Assembly (NCBI GenBank): GCA_027318585.1 | Contig: DAHVOW010000001.1 | Coordinates: forward strand, 50,001-114,000 | From: Methanobacteriaceae archaeon | GTDB taxonomy: Archaea; Methanobacteriota; Methanobacteria; Methanobacteriales; Methanobacteriaceae | DNA length: 64,000 bases | Reading direction: 5' to 3' | Shown: positions 34,256 to 44,357 of the stretch, piece by piece | Layout: each line of letters opens with the position of its first letter | How positions within the stretch are numbered: the first letter of the stretch is position 1 | Notes under the pieces: model-generated | Seen by the model: the letters and a program-made list of their open reading frames with translations, nothing else | The model's database searches: none | Told to the model about the DNA's origin: nothing | Made by a program: the position numbers and the translations under genes

Positions 34256-35011
34256 CTATTCTCTTAAAATTCGGGACAATATCCCGGATACTGCCTTTAC
34301 AGTATTAGAATCATCTGGTAATTCCACCAGAGGTTTACCCTCCAGATCGTATTCTGTGACCTCTTCATCTTCATGTACAATTCCCAAGATTTCAAGACCG
34401 GTCTCCTGGGCCTTTTTAACAACCTCTTCCTCGATTTTAGGTCTTACCCTGTTCAAGATGAGATAAAGATCTTGGAATTTGATATCCAGTTCACCGGCCA
34501 GATCTCCAATACGATGGGCAGTTAACATTCCCCTCTTGGAGTTGTCAGTAACCACCAGCATGACATCCACGTTCTGGGTGGTTCTTCGGCTCAAATGTTC
34601 CAGTCCGGCTTCGGTGTCAATGATGATGAGATCATAGTTTTCGGAAAGGTTCTCTATGATCTTGCGGAGCATGTTGTTAACCGCACAGTAGCATCCACTT
34701 CCTTCCGGGCGTCCCATGACCAGAAGATCGAATTCCGGAGTTTCAATAACGGACGCCATGATCTTGTAGTCCAGGATGTCCCATTTATTCATCCCGGTGG
34801 GAATTTTACCCTGGGCCGTGTCTTTTTTGAGTTCTTCACGGACATCTCCCACGGTACGATCCACATCAACCCCCAGAGCTTCAGGAAGGTTGGAATCAGG
34901 GTCAGCATCTATGGCCAGGATATCTTTCCCAGTTTTTGACAACTCCTTTATGAGTAGGGATGATACCAGGGTCTTGCCGACTCCGCCCTTGCCACTGATT
35001 GCGATTATCAA
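34256..35011 (-). CDS. cooC: CooC/AcsF-family nickel-insertion ATPase
   Basis: A 251-residue MinD-type P-loop ATPase with deviant Walker A GKGGVGKTLVSS, the CooC cysteine pair in GSGCYCAVN, and IIIDTEAGLEHLSRRT. This family matures the nickel centres of CODH/ACS. Its place between cdhC and cdhD matches the usual layout in methanogens. It links directly to the nickel demand also served by the transporter at 39.7 kb. Confidence 0.92.
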   Translation of the reverse strand: MIIAISGKGGVGKTLVSSLLIKELSKTGKDILAIDADPDSNLPEALGVDVDRTVGDVREELKKDTAQGKIPTGMNKWDILDYKIMASVIETPEFDLLVMGRPEGSGCYCAVNNMLRKIIENLSENYDLIIIDTEAGLEHLSRRTTQNVDVMLVVTDNSKRGMLTAHRIGDLAGELDIKFQDLYLILNRVRPKIEEEVVKKAQETGLEILGIVHEDEEVTEYDLEGKPLVELPDDSNTVKAVSGILSRILRE

Positions 35012-35053
35012 ATTAATTCTCCTTGATGAAATACCATATTCAGATGTTTTAAA

Positions 35054-36460
35054 TTATTTTCTTTTGATAATCACCTTCTCTGCGTAGACCTTAGCATTTT
35101 TGAAGATGATCTTCACACCACCCGATGCAGGCATGGTCAGTTCCGGAGCGAAAGCTACCGGAGCCATGGGCATGGCTTCCATACTCATCTCAGCATATGC
35201 AACGGGTTCCTCCTCCAGAGCAGGATCTTCTTCCATTTCCTCCACATCTTCCGATACGCTTTCCAGCCTATCCATAATGGGATGTCCCTTTTCTTCCAGG
35301 AAAGCCCTCATTTCTTTTATGTTAGCGGCGTCCTCCTCGGTGGGGATTTTAGCTTTAAGATCCTCAGGGATGTACTCGGATAAGGATTCCTTTATCTCCT
35401 TAGGTAACCATATTATCCGCTCGTATCCTCCGTCGGCTTGTAAGAATTTCGGTGAACGCATGTATTCCAAGCTGAGTCCAGTAAACCCTTCCACTTGTTT
35501 TCCACCAGAACATTGTCCGGCCATTGCTGAAAATGGTATGCCCAGCGGTGTTTCTCCCCTGAAGTCCCGGTCCACTATCCCAATACCGTCCAGCTCAGGA
35601 ATGTAGAAGGCTACTGCCTCGAAACATCCGCAGGAGGTGTGGGGGTGTCCGAACACACTGTGCAGGTACACGGTGTCAAAGGTACCTTGAGATCGCTCGG
35701 CTACTACTTCATTAACGGTGGTGTATTCCCCTTTAACTTCGTCTAAAACTTCACCTTTACCAATTTCAAATATAGGGCCGTCAGGATCCATTTTAGCTGC
35801 AGCCCGGCAGTCGAACCAGTTAATGGCACCACACAGGGCAGTACGATCCGGGGTGACAACACACACGTGGGTGGGTGCAAAGGACTGGCACATCACACAA
35901 CCGTAGAAAACATCCACATCCTCATCCGAGAGTTCACGAGCCCGGGCATCCCTCTGTTCATACTGAGCACGTGCTTTTTCCACAAATTCTTTGACCTTAT
36001 CTTCTTCGGTCATGATGGTAATGGCTATGGCTTCAATGATGGGATATTCCTCTTTGAATAAAATTGATAGAGCCTTGGCCAGATCTTCCAGTTTAAATCC
36101 TGCTTCCAGAGCTTCTTTACTCACCCGGCACCAGATCTGGTCTCTCTGGTTTAAGTGCATGAACCCTTTTATGTAGTTGCATAGTTCGTGGGTTCTGCGC
36201 TCTATAACGCCCTCCAGTTCCTTTTCCAAGGCTTCTCCCTGAATTTCAATTAGTATACCCAGGGTGTGGATGTCCCCTTCTTGCATATCCTGCAGTTCAG
36301 GACCTATGACCTCCAACTTACCATCCTCAACATTGTCTTCCACTTGAACCAGCTCGGCACCCAATGATTTGGGACCAGCCAGTTCCACAAACATGTTAGC
36401 GGATCTTATTCTTTCACCCTCATACATGGGGCTTACATCAACCGGTATATCCTCAAACAT
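35054..36460 (-). CDS. cdhC: Acetyl-CoA synthase beta subunit
   Basis: A 468-residue subunit that carries the A-cluster where CO, the methyl group and CoA are joined. Cluster cysteines lie in VFYGCVMCQSFAPTHVC and LCGAINWFDCRAA; GHPHTSCGCFEA is also conserved. As in other archaea it lacks the bacterial N-terminal CODH-binding domain. A low-complexity Glu/Met/Pro linker precedes the C-terminal 20 residues (GGVKIIFKNAKVYAEKVII). Confidence 0.95.
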   Translation of the reverse strand: MFEDIPVDVSPMYEGERIRSANMFVELAGPKSLGAELVQVEDNVEDGKLEVIGPELQDMQEGDIHTLGILIEIQGEALEKELEGVIERRTHELCNYIKGFMHLNQRDQIWCRVSKEALEAGFKLEDLAKALSILFKEEYPIIEAIAITIMTEEDKVKEFVEKARAQYEQRDARARELSDEDVDVFYGCVMCQSFAPTHVCVVTPDRTALCGAINWFDCRAAAKMDPDGPIFEIGKGEVLDEVKGEYTTVNEVVAERSQGTFDTVYLHSVFGHPHTSCGCFEAVAFYIPELDGIGIVDRDFRGETPLGIPFSAMAGQCSGGKQVEGFTGLSLEYMRSPKFLQADGGYERIIWLPKEIKESLSEYIPEDLKAKIPTEEDAANIKEMRAFLEEKGHPIMDRLESVSEDVEEMEEDPALEEEPVAYAEMSMEAMPMAPVAFAPELTMPASGGVKIIFKNAKVYAEKVIIKRK

Positions 36461-36505
36461 CCAATTTCCTCCGTTCGTCCTCTTTTTGTGCTAAATAATA
36501 TCTAA

Positions 36506-37021
36506 CTACTGTCCTGCCATCTTGGCCAGATACTTCAACCATTCTTCGTCTTTCATGTTGGGAAAAGATGCATCCGCATTGGAATGGAAGAACTTGCAGA
36601 TGGTCAGCGTTTTAAGATGAGGTGCAAAGTGTTTTAAACTGGATAATCCCTGGGAAGCCAGATAGTAGATGCATCCTAAAAATATTACCAGATCATGTTG
36701 TCCTTCACCATTCACTCCCTTCCATTCCGGGTCTTTAAGGAGATTTACGATTTCTACAGCACCATAAGCTGTTGAATCAAGTCCTTTTTCATTAAAGGCC
36801 TTGTAGGCATTCCCGGTAGTTACCACCGGAAGGTCCCATTTTTCAGCGATTCCTACCGCCAGTGAAAGGAGTGGTTCCTCCTTAACCAGGGGCCCTAACA
36901 CGAATAATGGTCTTTTTGATTTTCTTATCATTAATTCGGCTGTTTCTGGTGTAACCATCAAGGCCTGTTTTGGTCCGGCAATCACCGTTGGCTGCCAGGG
37001 TATTACTCGGTCGTTACTCAT
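36506..37021 (-). CDS. cdhB: Acetyl-CoA decarbonylase/synthase epsilon subunit
   Basis: A 171-residue Rossmann-like subunit ([33 protein letters not shown]) that binds CdhA. It directly abuts cdhA (37022), indicating coupled translation. Confidence 0.94.
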   Translation of the reverse strand: MSNDRVIPWQPTVIAGPKQALMVTPETAELMIRKSKRPLFVLGPLVKEEPLLSLAVGIAEKWDLPVVTTGNAYKAFNEKGLDSTAYGAVEIVNLLKDPEWKGVNGEGQHDLVIFLGCIYYLASQGLSSLKHFAPHLKTLTICKFFHSNADASFPNMKDEEWLKYLAKMAGQ

Positions 37022-39373
37022 TTAATCACCATCCATTCCCATTAGAGATGGTTCCTGGGCGATTTTCCGGGGTTCCCATCCCACTTCTTCCAAGACCTTC
37101 TGAACGTCTTTTTTGTAGGTGATGGGAATATCCTTCTCATTTCGGATGAACAAATGAACATCCGGAGCTAATCTTCCAAAGTAACGTTTATAAAGGTCCA
37201 GATAGTTGTTTAATTTGATTTGCCTGCCTTTAGCAGTGTCAGTGGGCCGGATGCACAATTTGGCTATCATAGGTAGTGCTTCCTCCCTGGTTTCAGCCGC
37301 GTATAACAAATGCTCCGGTGCAGGTTCCCCTTCCAGGACTTCGCCAGTACGGAGATCCTTTATCTTCCATGATTCTTTCTTATCGGCCCGTCCCAGGTAA
37401 AGTCTACGATACTTAGAGCCGTGAGGTCCTAAAACCACCGGTATACCCCACCGGTTAACTCCAGTGGCAATGGCAGCGGCTTTCTGACTGTAAGCTCCCC
37501 AGGCCACTCCGCAGGCTCCAACCCGGTTCAGGATGTAGTCCGCTATTTCCTCGAAGTTTCCTTCCAGGGGTTTCTTGGCGAATATGTTAGCGACCTTGAT
37601 GGTGGCACCCACAACGTGGGAGTTCGATACACAGGAACCCATATTTACCAGTCCACGGGCGTCGAAGTCACCACTGTACTGTTCGTAGAGGGTCTTTCCT
37701 TCCTCATCCTTGTATTCACCAATGGACATGGCTCCACAGCCGGTAGTTAGGACGATATAGTTACGCTCCAAGAACTCCTTGGCCATCTCGGCCACTTCCT
37801 TCCCACCTTCCGGATAGTTAGAACATCCCACGAATGCTATTACACCGGGAATGTCCCCTAATACAAGAGGGGCTCCTACTTTACGAATTTCAACATCCTG
37901 GGCAGGTCCGCGACCAGCACGGATGGTGAATTTCTCTTCTTTAGAAAGTCTTTCACCAACCTTAGCCAGCATGGACATCAGTGGTAATTCTCTTTCACAT
38001 TCCTGTTCACATCGTCCGCAGGTGTAGCACACATCCGTGAGATAAAGGTTTTCAAATCCGGTAAAATCACCAGTGGCCGCTCCGGTCACCGCTTCCATCA
38101 TGGGCTGGCTGTTGGGACAGACCCTCTGACACCAGCCACATTCTGTGCACTCCGCTGCTAATTTTTGTATTTCATCCAGGTCCGGCAACATTTTCATGTT
38201 TGCTCTTTCTGGAGACAGTATATTGGCGGTTTTAACCGCTATTTCCCCTAATTTTTCCGGATCCAGTATTAAAGCTCCCTCTATTTCCTTATTAACCAGT
38301 TTAGAAACTACTTTATCGGCATCTTCATCGGTCAGATCTGGTAATCCTAAGCAGATTTTATCGGTGGTGGCCAATACTGCCGTGTTTTTGGCCTGGGCCT
38401 CCTCCAAGACATCAGTACGCACACACTGTTCATCAACCACTATTACATCCGCTACACCACTGCGCACGAATTTAAGCTGTTTAGACATGGGGCCAACCAC
38501 TTTAGCCCGGTTGTTGTAACGGCTAATATCGATGGCTGCACAACATATACCACAGACTTCCAGGTCTTCTTCCTGTCCGGTTTCATCCATGTAATCCATG
38601 ATTCCAGCGCCGGGCAGTACGTTGTGACCGATGCATAAAATTACTGGCTTTTCAGTTTGAATGGTTCCCACTCCCAACTCTACCAGTGGAGCGTCTTCAT
38701 CACCCTTTGGCAAATTCAAGGCAGCAATTTGGGCAATATCACCTATCTCCATTCCTAAGTTGTCCATTAGGCCAGCGTGAAGGGCTTTTGATTCAAAATC
38801 AATTGATTTTCCTTCTTGCCCCGTGTGACAGGCGGATAGAAGATGGATCATCTGTTCCTCCAAATAATCCAGGGCTTCCTTCAGATCACCCAAGTTCTTG
38901 GGTGTTTTACCCAGAACCGTCATCATGATCGGGGCTTCGATGTCGATGTTCATCCCCATATCAATGGGATGATCCGCCCCAAACTCATGGATCAGATGGT
39001 CCACCAGGTGGCGGGAGTGACCAGAATGACAAGCTGAACCAATACAACTGGCCAGTAAAACGGTTCGAGCCTGTTGAGCAGCGGCGTCGATTCCACACGC
39101 GCCTTTTTTGCCGTTCAGGTCACATTTCCCGAAAGTACACAAACAGCACATATCACAGAAAGGTGCGTAGAATGGTTCATACCGATCCAGCAGCTTCATG
39201 TCCCAGGACCTTAAGTCAGTAATGCTAGGCTTGGGAGTTGGTCCTGAAGGAATTTCTTCTACTGATTTAGCTCCTTCATTTTCCTCTATCTCCCCGATAG
39301 AGATTTTTATATCCTTTGATTTCCAGAAATCATCCTTCATCTCTTTTGGTTTAGGTGCCACATATATCACCAA
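37022..39373 (-). CDS. cdhA: CO dehydrogenase alpha subunit
   Basis: A 783-residue subunit. Cys-rich motifs: [14 protein letters not shown] near residue 75 (B/D-cluster region), two ferredoxin-type 4Fe-4S motifs ([11 protein letters not shown] and [11 protein letters not shown]) and the C-cluster residues [15 protein letters not shown] and GSCVSNSHV. It reduces CO2 to CO. First gene of the CODH/ACS operon; start ATG at 39373. Confidence 0.96.
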   Translation of the reverse strand: MVIYVAPKPKEMKDDFWKSKDIKISIGEIEENEGAKSVEEIPSGPTPKPSITDLRSWDMKLLDRYEPFYAPFCDMCCLCTFGKCDLNGKKGACGIDAAAQQARTVLLASCIGSACHSGHSRHLVDHLIHEFGADHPIDMGMNIDIEAPIMMTVLGKTPKNLGDLKEALDYLEEQMIHLLSACHTGQEGKSIDFESKALHAGLMDNLGMEIGDIAQIAALNLPKGDEDAPLVELGVGTIQTEKPVILCIGHNVLPGAGIMDYMDETGQEEDLEVCGICCAAIDISRYNNRAKVVGPMSKQLKFVRSGVADVIVVDEQCVRTDVLEEAQAKNTAVLATTDKICLGLPDLTDEDADKVVSKLVNKEIEGALILDPEKLGEIAVKTANILSPERANMKMLPDLDEIQKLAAECTECGWCQRVCPNSQPMMEAVTGAATGDFTGFENLYLTDVCYTCGRCEQECERELPLMSMLAKVGERLSKEEKFTIRAGRGPAQDVEIRKVGAPLVLGDIPGVIAFVGCSNYPEGGKEVAEMAKEFLERNYIVLTTGCGAMSIGEYKDEEGKTLYEQYSGDFDARGLVNMGSCVSNSHVVGATIKVANIFAKKPLEGNFEEIADYILNRVGACGVAWGAYSQKAAAIATGVNRWGIPVVLGPHGSKYRRLYLGRADKKESWKIKDLRTGEVLEGEPAPEHLLYAAETREEALPMIAKLCIRPTDTAKGRQIKLNNYLDLYKRYFGRLAPDVHLFIRNEKDIPITYKKDVQKVLEEVGWEPRKIAQEPSLMGMDGD

Positions 39374-39415
39374 TTATTAATGATTTATAATGATATTTTG
39401 AGATTTGTAGTGATC

Positions 39416-39427
39416 TATATATATAAA
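39416..39427 (-). promoter_or_regulatory. TATA box of the cdh operon
   Basis: TTTATATATATA on the minus strand, about 43-54 bp upstream of the cdhA ATG. The GTATTAC half-site at 39434-39440 sits 6 bp further upstream. Confidence 0.5.
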
Positions 39428-39447
39428 TTTTGCGTATTACTTCTCTG

Positions 39448-39467
39448 CCGAAAAATGACATTTTCGG
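39448..39467. promoter_or_regulatory. Inverted repeat CCGAAAA-N6-TTTTCGG
   Basis: A perfect 7-bp inverted repeat, 20 nt in all, roughly between the two promoters. It stands out as GC-ended in very AT-rich DNA. Possible operator. Confidence 0.45.
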
Positions 39468-39477
39468 TATTAATTTT

Positions 39478-39516
39478 TTATTACTAAAAATATTGAAAAA
39501 AAGCATTTAGTAATAC
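39478..39516. promoter_or_regulatory. Long-spaced inverted repeat, site A (TTATTAC-N25-GTAATAC)
   Basis: Half-sites TTATTAC (39478-39484) and GTAATAC (39510-39516), spacer 25. An overlapping perfect 9-bp inverted repeat ATTACTAAA/TTTAGTAAT lies inside (39480-39514). It ends about 12 bp before the transporter TATA box (39528-39535). Confidence 0.6.
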
Positions 39517-39527
39517 TAATGGAAACC

Positions 39528-39535
39528 TTTATATG
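39528..39535 (+). promoter_or_regulatory. TATA box of the nickel/cobalt transporter operon
   Basis: TTTATATG between site A and the leader region. It predicts a transcription start near 39558 and a leader of about 110 nt. Confidence 0.45.
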
Positions 39536-39592
39536 ATTACAAACAAAACTTCATTTTACCAGTCCAAATCAAATTCAAGGCCTTTAAATGGA

Positions 39593-39631
39593 GTATTACA
39601 GAGTTCACCTATTTTGGCCATGAAGTAATAC
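39593..39631. promoter_or_regulatory. Long-spaced inverted repeat, site B (GTATTAC-N25-GTAATAC)
   Basis: Half-sites GTATTAC (39593-39599) and GTAATAC (39625-39631), perfect 7-bp arms with a 25-nt spacer identical in length to site A. It lies in the leader, 38 bp before the cbiM start. Half-sites are one base off the published archaeal NikR half-site GTGTTAC/GTAACAC, as I recall it. Confidence 0.65.
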
Positions 39632-39668
39632 TGGTTGTCATGGTGTGAAATATAGTTGGAGGGAAAAT

Positions 39669-40337
39669 ATGCATATACCAGATGGTTTTATTCCGTTGTG
39701 GCAGTGTGCGATCTACTGGATCATTGCCATTGTAGCGATCGGTTTTGCCCTTAGATGGGCCAGAGAAAACTTGGACGAACGAAACATACCCCTACTGGCC
39801 GTTCTGGCCGCAGGTATATTCGCCATTCAAGCCATGAACATACCTATACCCTGGGGAACCAGTGGGCATATGGTAGGCGCAGCATTGATAGCAATTATAT
39901 TTTTCAGTCCCTGGGCTGCAGTACTGGTTTTATCCATTGTACTAATATTACAGGGATTGATATTCGGTGACGGGGGAATGACAGCTCTTGGAGCTAACAT
40001 CGTCAACATGGGAATTATAGGAGGTTTCGTTGGATTCTATGCCTACAAGGCGTTGAAGGGAGTTGGAAGGATACCGGCAATCTTTCTGGCTGGATGGGCA
40101 TCCATATTCCTGGCTGCCATTGCATGTGCCATAGAAATGGCCTGGGCCGGAACATTCCCACTGGCAGAAGGAATCATTTTCATGGGACTTTATCACGCTG
40201 TGATTGGAGTCATTGAAGGTGTCATCTCTGTTGTAGTGGTCCTGGGCATTGATAGTGTTCGTTCGGATCTGTTAGCTGACTGGGTTAGCAGTAATAAACA
40301 AGGCACTCTCAACACTAAACAGGAGGTAGCGAAATGA
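39669..40337 (+). CDS. cbiM: Nickel/cobalt ECF-type transporter substrate-binding component (CbiM/NikM)
   Basis: A 222-residue membrane protein starting [12 protein letters not shown]. The N-terminal Met-His and following His ligate the metal in this family, so the start matters: ATG at 39669 with GGAGGG upstream is correct, not the GTG at 39645. Six or seven spans follow, with the [17 protein letters not shown] and [17 protein letters not shown] motifs. Whether it moves nickel or cobalt is not fixed by sequence; context beside CODH and cooC favours nickel. Confidence 0.92.
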   Translation: MHIPDGFIPLWQCAIYWIIAIVAIGFALRWARENLDERNIPLLAVLAAGIFAIQAMNIPIPWGTSGHMVGAALIAIIFFSPWAAVLVLSIVLILQGLIFGDGGMTALGANIVNMGIIGGFVGFYAYKALKGVGRIPAIFLAGWASIFLAAIACAIEMAWAGTFPLAEGIIFMGLYHAVIGVIEGVISVVVVLGIDSVRSDLLADWVSSNKQGTLNTKQEVAK

Positions 40338-40636
40338 ACACCCAAAATCGTAACCTGGTTATGGGTGGCCTTGCTATCGCCATAGTTATAGCTATTTTGG
40401 CACCATTTTTGGCATCCAGCAATCCTGATGGACTCGAAAGTACAGCAGAGAGTCTGGAAGTGCCTGAATCTGAAGCAGTATTTGAATCACCCTTACCCGA
40501 CTACGCCATACCGGGAATGGAAGATAATCCCTGGGGCGGTGTTGTCTCCTTAATTCTAGGTGTCATATTAGTGGTAATGGTGATGTTAGGGTTGACAAAA
40601 TTACTAGGGAAAAGAAAAGGGAAAGGTCCAGAATAA
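40334..40636 (+). CDS. PDGLE-domain component of the nickel/cobalt transporter (NikN/CbiN-like)
   Basis: A 100-residue protein with two membrane spans flanking an outside loop with the NPDGLEST motif and [13 protein letters not shown], which mark the PDGLE family that works as an extra small subunit next to CbiM/NikM. It overlaps the end of cbiM by 4 bp (ATGA), so it is translationally coupled. Confidence 0.9.
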   Translation: MNTQNRNLVMGGLAIAIVIAILAPFLASSNPDGLESTAESLEVPESEAVFESPLPDYAIPGMEDNPWGGVVSLILGVILVVMVMLGLTKLLGKRKGKGPE

Positions 40637-40639
40637 TTA

Positions 40640-40671
40640 AGGAGCTTGTTTTTAAGCTCCTAAACTTTTTT
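40640..40671 (+). terminator. Hairpin with T-run between the PDGLE gene and cbiQ
   Basis: An 8-bp stem AGGAGCTT/AAGCTCCT with a 6-nt loop (GTTTTT), followed by TAAAC and a T6 tract. It looks like an intrinsic terminator placed inside the operon, 12-40 bp before the cbiQ start, so it may act as an attenuator that lowers cbiQ expression. The stem also contains AAGGAG, which could serve as a ribosome binding site that is sequestered when folded. Confidence 0.6.
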
Positions 40672-40682
40672 AATATTATTAA

Positions 40683-41489
40683 GTGACAGAAGAGATTTAT
40701 ATGGAAGGACTGGCAGAGATCGATAGAGAGGCGCGTAAAGAAAGCTTCATACACAACCTGGATGGAAGGATCAAACTCATATCCTCATTGTTAATCATAA
40801 TATATGCAGTTTCCAGTACCAACCTCATGATTCTGGCTATAATGGAAGTGTACCTTTTAATTTTGATTTCAATATCCAATATAACTCCCAAATATGCTTT
40901 AAAACGAATCGCACTCATCATTCCATTTGGAGGATTCGTGGCCCTTATTCAACCATTCTTTCAACCAGGAAATGTTATCTGGACCGGGCTCTTTGGCTGG
41001 TTACAGATTACAGATTATGGGCTCTTTTTTGGAGCCTTACTCTTGTTTAGAATGGTAGTAGCAGTGACAGCTATTGTCTTTTTATCATCGTCCACTTCCA
41101 TGCAGGATTTGGTGGCCTCTGCACAGCGATTGGGTGTTCCGCACCAGTTGGCTATGTTACTCAACCTCACCGTTAGATACCTATTTTTCTTCTACGATCA
41201 ACTTGAGAATATATTAAATGCCCAATCCACCCGTTGCTTTGATATATTCAGTAACAAAACCTCATATAAGTGGAGGCTAAGAAAAGTAGGAGAAACAATA
41301 ACTATGATGTTTCTTCGGGCCTTTGAACAGGGAGAAAAGGTATATCTGAGCATGATGTCTCGGGGTTACTCTGAAAACACCAGTACATACCGGGCAAAAA
41401 CAAGTCTAGATTCTAAAGATTATGTATTCTTCAGCGCAACAGTGTTGGTTATACTGGGTCTGCAATTTGTAAACATGTTCTTTCTTTAA
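40683..41489 (+). CDS. cbiQ: Energy-coupling factor transmembrane component CbiQ/NikQ
   Basis: A 268-residue membrane protein with five or six spans and the two EcfT-type coupling helices: STSMQDLVASAQRLGVPHQL and MMFLRAFEQGEKVYLSMMSRGYS, where A-R-G/SRG contacts the ATPase. The start is GTG at 40683 or ATG at 40701; neither has a strong ribosome binding site. The ATPase gene (cbiO/nikO) normally next in the operon is absent; the next gene is on the other strand. Confidence 0.9.
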   Translation: MTEEIYMEGLAEIDREARKESFIHNLDGRIKLISSLLIIIYAVSSTNLMILAIMEVYLLILISISNITPKYALKRIALIIPFGGFVALIQPFFQPGNVIWTGLFGWLQITDYGLFFGALLLFRMVVAVTAIVFLSSSTSMQDLVASAQRLGVPHQLAMLLNLTVRYLFFFYDQLENILNAQSTRCFDIFSNKTSYKWRLRKVGETITMMFLRAFEQGEKVYLSMMSRGYSENTSTYRAKTSLDSKDYVFFSATVLVILGLQFVNMFFL

Positions 41490-41499
41490 AAATTAAAAA

Positions 41500-41517
41500 T
41501 GTTCCCCATCGGGAACA
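41500..41517 (-). terminator. Hairpin terminator after the secretion F gene
   Basis: TGTTCCC-N4-GGGAACA, a 7-bp stem, followed on the minus strand by ATTTTTAATTTTT. It lies 29 bp beyond the stop of the minus-strand T2SS F gene and may work for both convergent transcripts. Confidence 0.55.
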
Positions 41518-41545
41518 GTACAGTATACTACTTTTCAATATATTT

Positions 41546-42667
41546 TTAAAGCTTGGGCTCCAGCCTCTTGATCATGAAGGCCATGAAGGCTACAATGGCC
41601 GGGAAGAAGAAGAGGTAAGCAATAAGTAACAAGATGGGTGGAATCATTGGACCCATAACTGTAGAAGCCGCGATTAACATTACCATTAGGATAACCGGTC
41701 CCAGAATAGCTATGAACATGTAGATCATGGTGAAGGAGTTGAGCTTCTGGGCATAATCTTTGAGTTTCATCCTCATTTCATAGGCAGTGTCCTCGGCAAT
41801 TACCCCCAGGGTTTTGGCCAGATCCCCCCCACTAGTTAAAGTTCTGGTTATCTGATAAACCGCTCTTTTTAGACCTTCAGAATCTATTCTTTCACTCATA
41901 TCCATTAGTGCCTGTTCGGTGGTTTGTCCATACCTTATCTCCTCTAAGGCCCGGGCAAATTCCTCAGAAAGAGGACCGTAACCAGAAGTAGCCACTGATC
42001 GCATGCTGTCATGCAGTCCCATTCCGGCACGAAGTTCCGTGGCCATCTGCCTAAGAGCAAAGGGTATCTCCCTGGAAGCAGCTGTGGATCTACCCCCGGA
42101 CTTCATTTTAGGGAGATAGATCAGGAAAATAGTCAATAAAATAATCAGAATACCAAAGATAAGCCCTATTTCGATACCGATACCTAAAATCAACAAGACG
42201 ACAAATATTATACCAAAGGAAAGCAGGCCCAATCCCAGAATTAATTTTGGATCCACACCTTTCTTTTCTTCTTCTCGAAGAATTTCTTCCAATGATGCTT
42301 TGCGGATGGCAGTTTTTTGAGATTCCTCCGTAGATGTGTCCGTTTCTCCCCGCTCATATTTCTTATCTATCAATTCCCGGAATATGGCAATTTCATCCTT
42401 ATCCATATTCATACGTTTAATAGTTTTTTTAGAAGTTTCAGATCGGGTAGTTGATGCTTTGAATTGGAGGCCTTCCTCTTTATCCTTTTTCTTGGATTTG
42501 AAAGGGGATTTTACAGCAGGTTTGCGTGGCTTGATTTTACCCACTCTCTTCACCGGGGTTTGAACTCCACTACTAACCTTCTGAGCCCCCTCACCGACTT
42601 TCTGGGATGAATCAACAGTGAAATTACCTATACGGTTAAAAAATTTTTTAAGGCCATCGAAAACCAT
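41546..42667 (-). CDS. Type II secretion F-family / archaeal pilus membrane protein (TadC/FlaJ-like)
   Basis: A 373-residue protein. Residues 1-130 are basic, serine- and lysine-rich and probably disordered; then come a TadC-type cytoplasmic four-helix region ([44 protein letters not shown]) and four membrane spans. It is the inner-membrane platform of type-IV-pilus-like machines and pairs with the ATPase encoded 34 bp upstream. The long basic N-terminal extension is unusual for the family. Confidence 0.87.
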   Translation of the reverse strand: MVFDGLKKFFNRIGNFTVDSSQKVGEGAQKVSSGVQTPVKRVGKIKPRKPAVKSPFKSKKKDKEEGLQFKASTTRSETSKKTIKRMNMDKDEIAIFRELIDKKYERGETDTSTEESQKTAIRKASLEEILREEEKKGVDPKLILGLGLLSFGIIFVVLLILGIGIEIGLIFGILIILLTIFLIYLPKMKSGGRSTAASREIPFALRQMATELRAGMGLHDSMRSVATSGYGPLSEEFARALEEIRYGQTTEQALMDMSERIDSEGLKRAVYQITRTLTSGGDLAKTLGVIAEDTAYEMRMKLKDYAQKLNSFTMIYMFIAILGPVILMVMLIAASTVMGPMIPPILLLIAYLFFFPAIVAFMAFMIKRLEPKL

Positions 42668-42701
42668 TATTTACACCTTTTCGTTAAATTTGTGAAAGAT
42701 T

Positions 42702-44357
42702 CTATAGTATTCTGTCCATCATCTCATCGGGGTCCCGGTAATAACTGTTTATACACCGTCCTACTTCATGTATGGACCTTATATTGTTATCTGCCAGGTA
42801 CTCCAGTACCAGTCTTCTCTTTTCTATTTCCTCTTCTATCTCGGTTATACCAATACCTCTTAGTTCGGCTATGTCCCTCAGAGTCTGACTGGCAATTCCC
42901 ACATATTCAACTTTGTCGGTCACGTTATTCCATTCGAAAACCCGGTTTAGCTGGACGTTACCCTCTTCCATACCAACCACTTCGGCCACCTCGGTGACTC
43001 GACGCATCGATCCCCCTTCTGTCCGATACATCCTGTTCTGCATGATTATAAAGTCCAGAGCAGGAATCATGATGTTAGGAACACTCATAGGAGGATTCAC
43101 CAATCGGGTAATGGTTTCTCGGGCAGTGTTTGAGTGAAGGGTACCCATACCGGAGTGACCGGTATTTAGAGCAGTGAACAGGGTTGTGGCTTCTCCACCC
43201 CTTACTTCTCCCACAATAACGCGATCTGGTCTTTGTCTTAGGGAGTTCTTAACCAGAGTGTCCATATTGAGTTCACCCTGACCTTCAATATTGGGCGGTC
43301 TGGTTTCCATACGCAGAACGTGAGTGTGAGGCAGTTGAAGCTCCAAAGTATCTTCAATGGTTATTATTCTCTCCCTTGGAGGAACGAAAGCAGCGACAGT
43401 GTTGAGGGTGGTAGTCTTACCAGAACCGGTACCACCAGCGATGATGGCGTTACAGGGTTTCACTCCCATACCATCAGTACACACCCAGAGAAAACCGGCC
43501 AGGTGTGATGAAAGAGTTTTGAAGTTTATTAAATCCACCACGGTCAGAGGATCTTTACGGAACTTACGAATAGTTAAAGTGGAACCATCAGCAGATACAG
43601 GCGGAATTGTTGCATTTACCCTTGAACCATCCTTCAAACGAGCATCAAGAATGGGCATTTGCTGGTCAATTCTCCTACCCACCTGTCGTGCAATAACATC
43701 TATAATGGCCCTGATATCGTCATCGGTTTCAAATACAACGTTGGTGGCCATCATTCCGATCTTTCGATGGTAGACAAATACGGTTCTGTCGGTACCAATG
43801 ACCATGACCTCTTCCAGATCATCATCTTTGATCATGGGATCCAGTTTACCGTAACCCAGCATCTCCTGGGATATTTGGGTTGCCAGTCGATCCACATCCC
43901 GGATACCCTTGCTGCGCAGAAATTGTTTAACCTCACCAGTGAAGGAGTCTTCATCTACCTGGAACTCTTCACCCTGAGCCACAGCAACTTCCACTAGCTT
44001 TTCTCGGATCTCGTTGAAAAGATTTAATTCATTTTTTGACAACCGAGGCAGGGCCACATTATATTTGGGAATGAGACCTTCCTCAATTATTTCTGCTTTA
44101 AAAGCTTCGGAAGCTTGTCTTGCTTTTTTGGGACGCCTCGAACCCCTTCTTGAATGTTCCTTAATTAAGCTGTCCAGATTGAATTTATCATCATCACTGG
44201 CAAAAAAACCTTCTTCAGCTTTCCCCTCTGTTTCAGACTCATCTTCAGATCTTTCTAAGACTTCTTCACTCTTCTTTGAGGTTTCTGTTTCATCTGCATC
44301 CTCGTCTGCAAATTCACCTAGAAGATCCCTAAGAATCTCTTTACGCTTGTCCCTCAT
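42702..44357 (-). CDS. Type II/IV secretion ATPase (TadA/FlaI-like)
   Basis: A 551-residue ATPase. The first about 85 residues are acidic low-complexity ([20 protein letters not shown]); then come the N-terminal domain and the RecA-like core with Walker [10 protein letters not shown] (308-316), the Asp box [16 protein letters not shown], Walker [12 protein letters not shown] and the His box [12 protein letters not shown]. It powers pilus or secretion-fibre assembly with the F-family protein just downstream. No pilin lies next to this pair, whereas the second module at 53.3 kb has a pilin but no ATPase. Confidence 0.92.
   Translation of the reverse strand: MRDKRKEILRDLLGEFADEDADETETSKKSEEVLERSEDESETEGKAEEGFFASDDDKFNLDSLIKEHSRRGSRRPKKARQASEAFKAEIIEEGLIPKYNVALPRLSKNELNLFNEIREKLVEVAVAQGEEFQVDEDSFTGEVKQFLRSKGIRDVDRLATQISQEMLGYGKLDPMIKDDDLEEVMVIGTDRTVFVYHRKIGMMATNVVFETDDDIRAIIDVIARQVGRRIDQQMPILDARLKDGSRVNATIPPVSADGSTLTIRKFRKDPLTVVDLINFKTLSSHLAGFLWVCTDGMGVKPCNAIIAGGTGSGKTTTLNTVAAFVPPRERIITIEDTLELQLPHTHVLRMETRPPNIEGQGELNMDTLVKNSLRQRPDRVIVGEVRGGEATTLFTALNTGHSGMGTLHSNTARETITRLVNPPMSVPNIMIPALDFIIMQNRMYRTEGGSMRRVTEVAEVVGMEEGNVQLNRVFEWNNVTDKVEYVGIASQTLRDIAELRGIGITEIEEEIEKRRLVLEYLADNNIRSIHEVGRCINSYYRDPDEMMDRIL

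Larger units (their letters stand above)
39374..39668. other. Divergent control region between CODH/ACS and the nickel/cobalt transporter
   Basis: A 295-bp gap between two divergent operons that both concern metals. It holds a TATA box for each side, two long-spaced inverted repeats with the same 25-nt spacer (39478 and 39593), a further inverted repeat (39448-39467) and an extra GTATTAC half-site at 39434. The leader of the transporter is about 110 nt, long enough for a regulatory RNA or a downstream operator. Confidence 0.7.

Noticed and set aside
39448..39467. CCGAAAA-N6-TTTTCGG as the main cdh operator
   Set aside because: It is a single copy without a second site, and with no known protein; kept only as a low-confidence feature.
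39558..39668. Possible cobalamin or nickel riboswitch in the transporter leader
   Set aside because: The leader is about 110 nt and mainly contains the 25-spaced inverted repeat; I could not fit conserved cobalamin or NiCo riboswitch elements, so an operator is the simpler reading.
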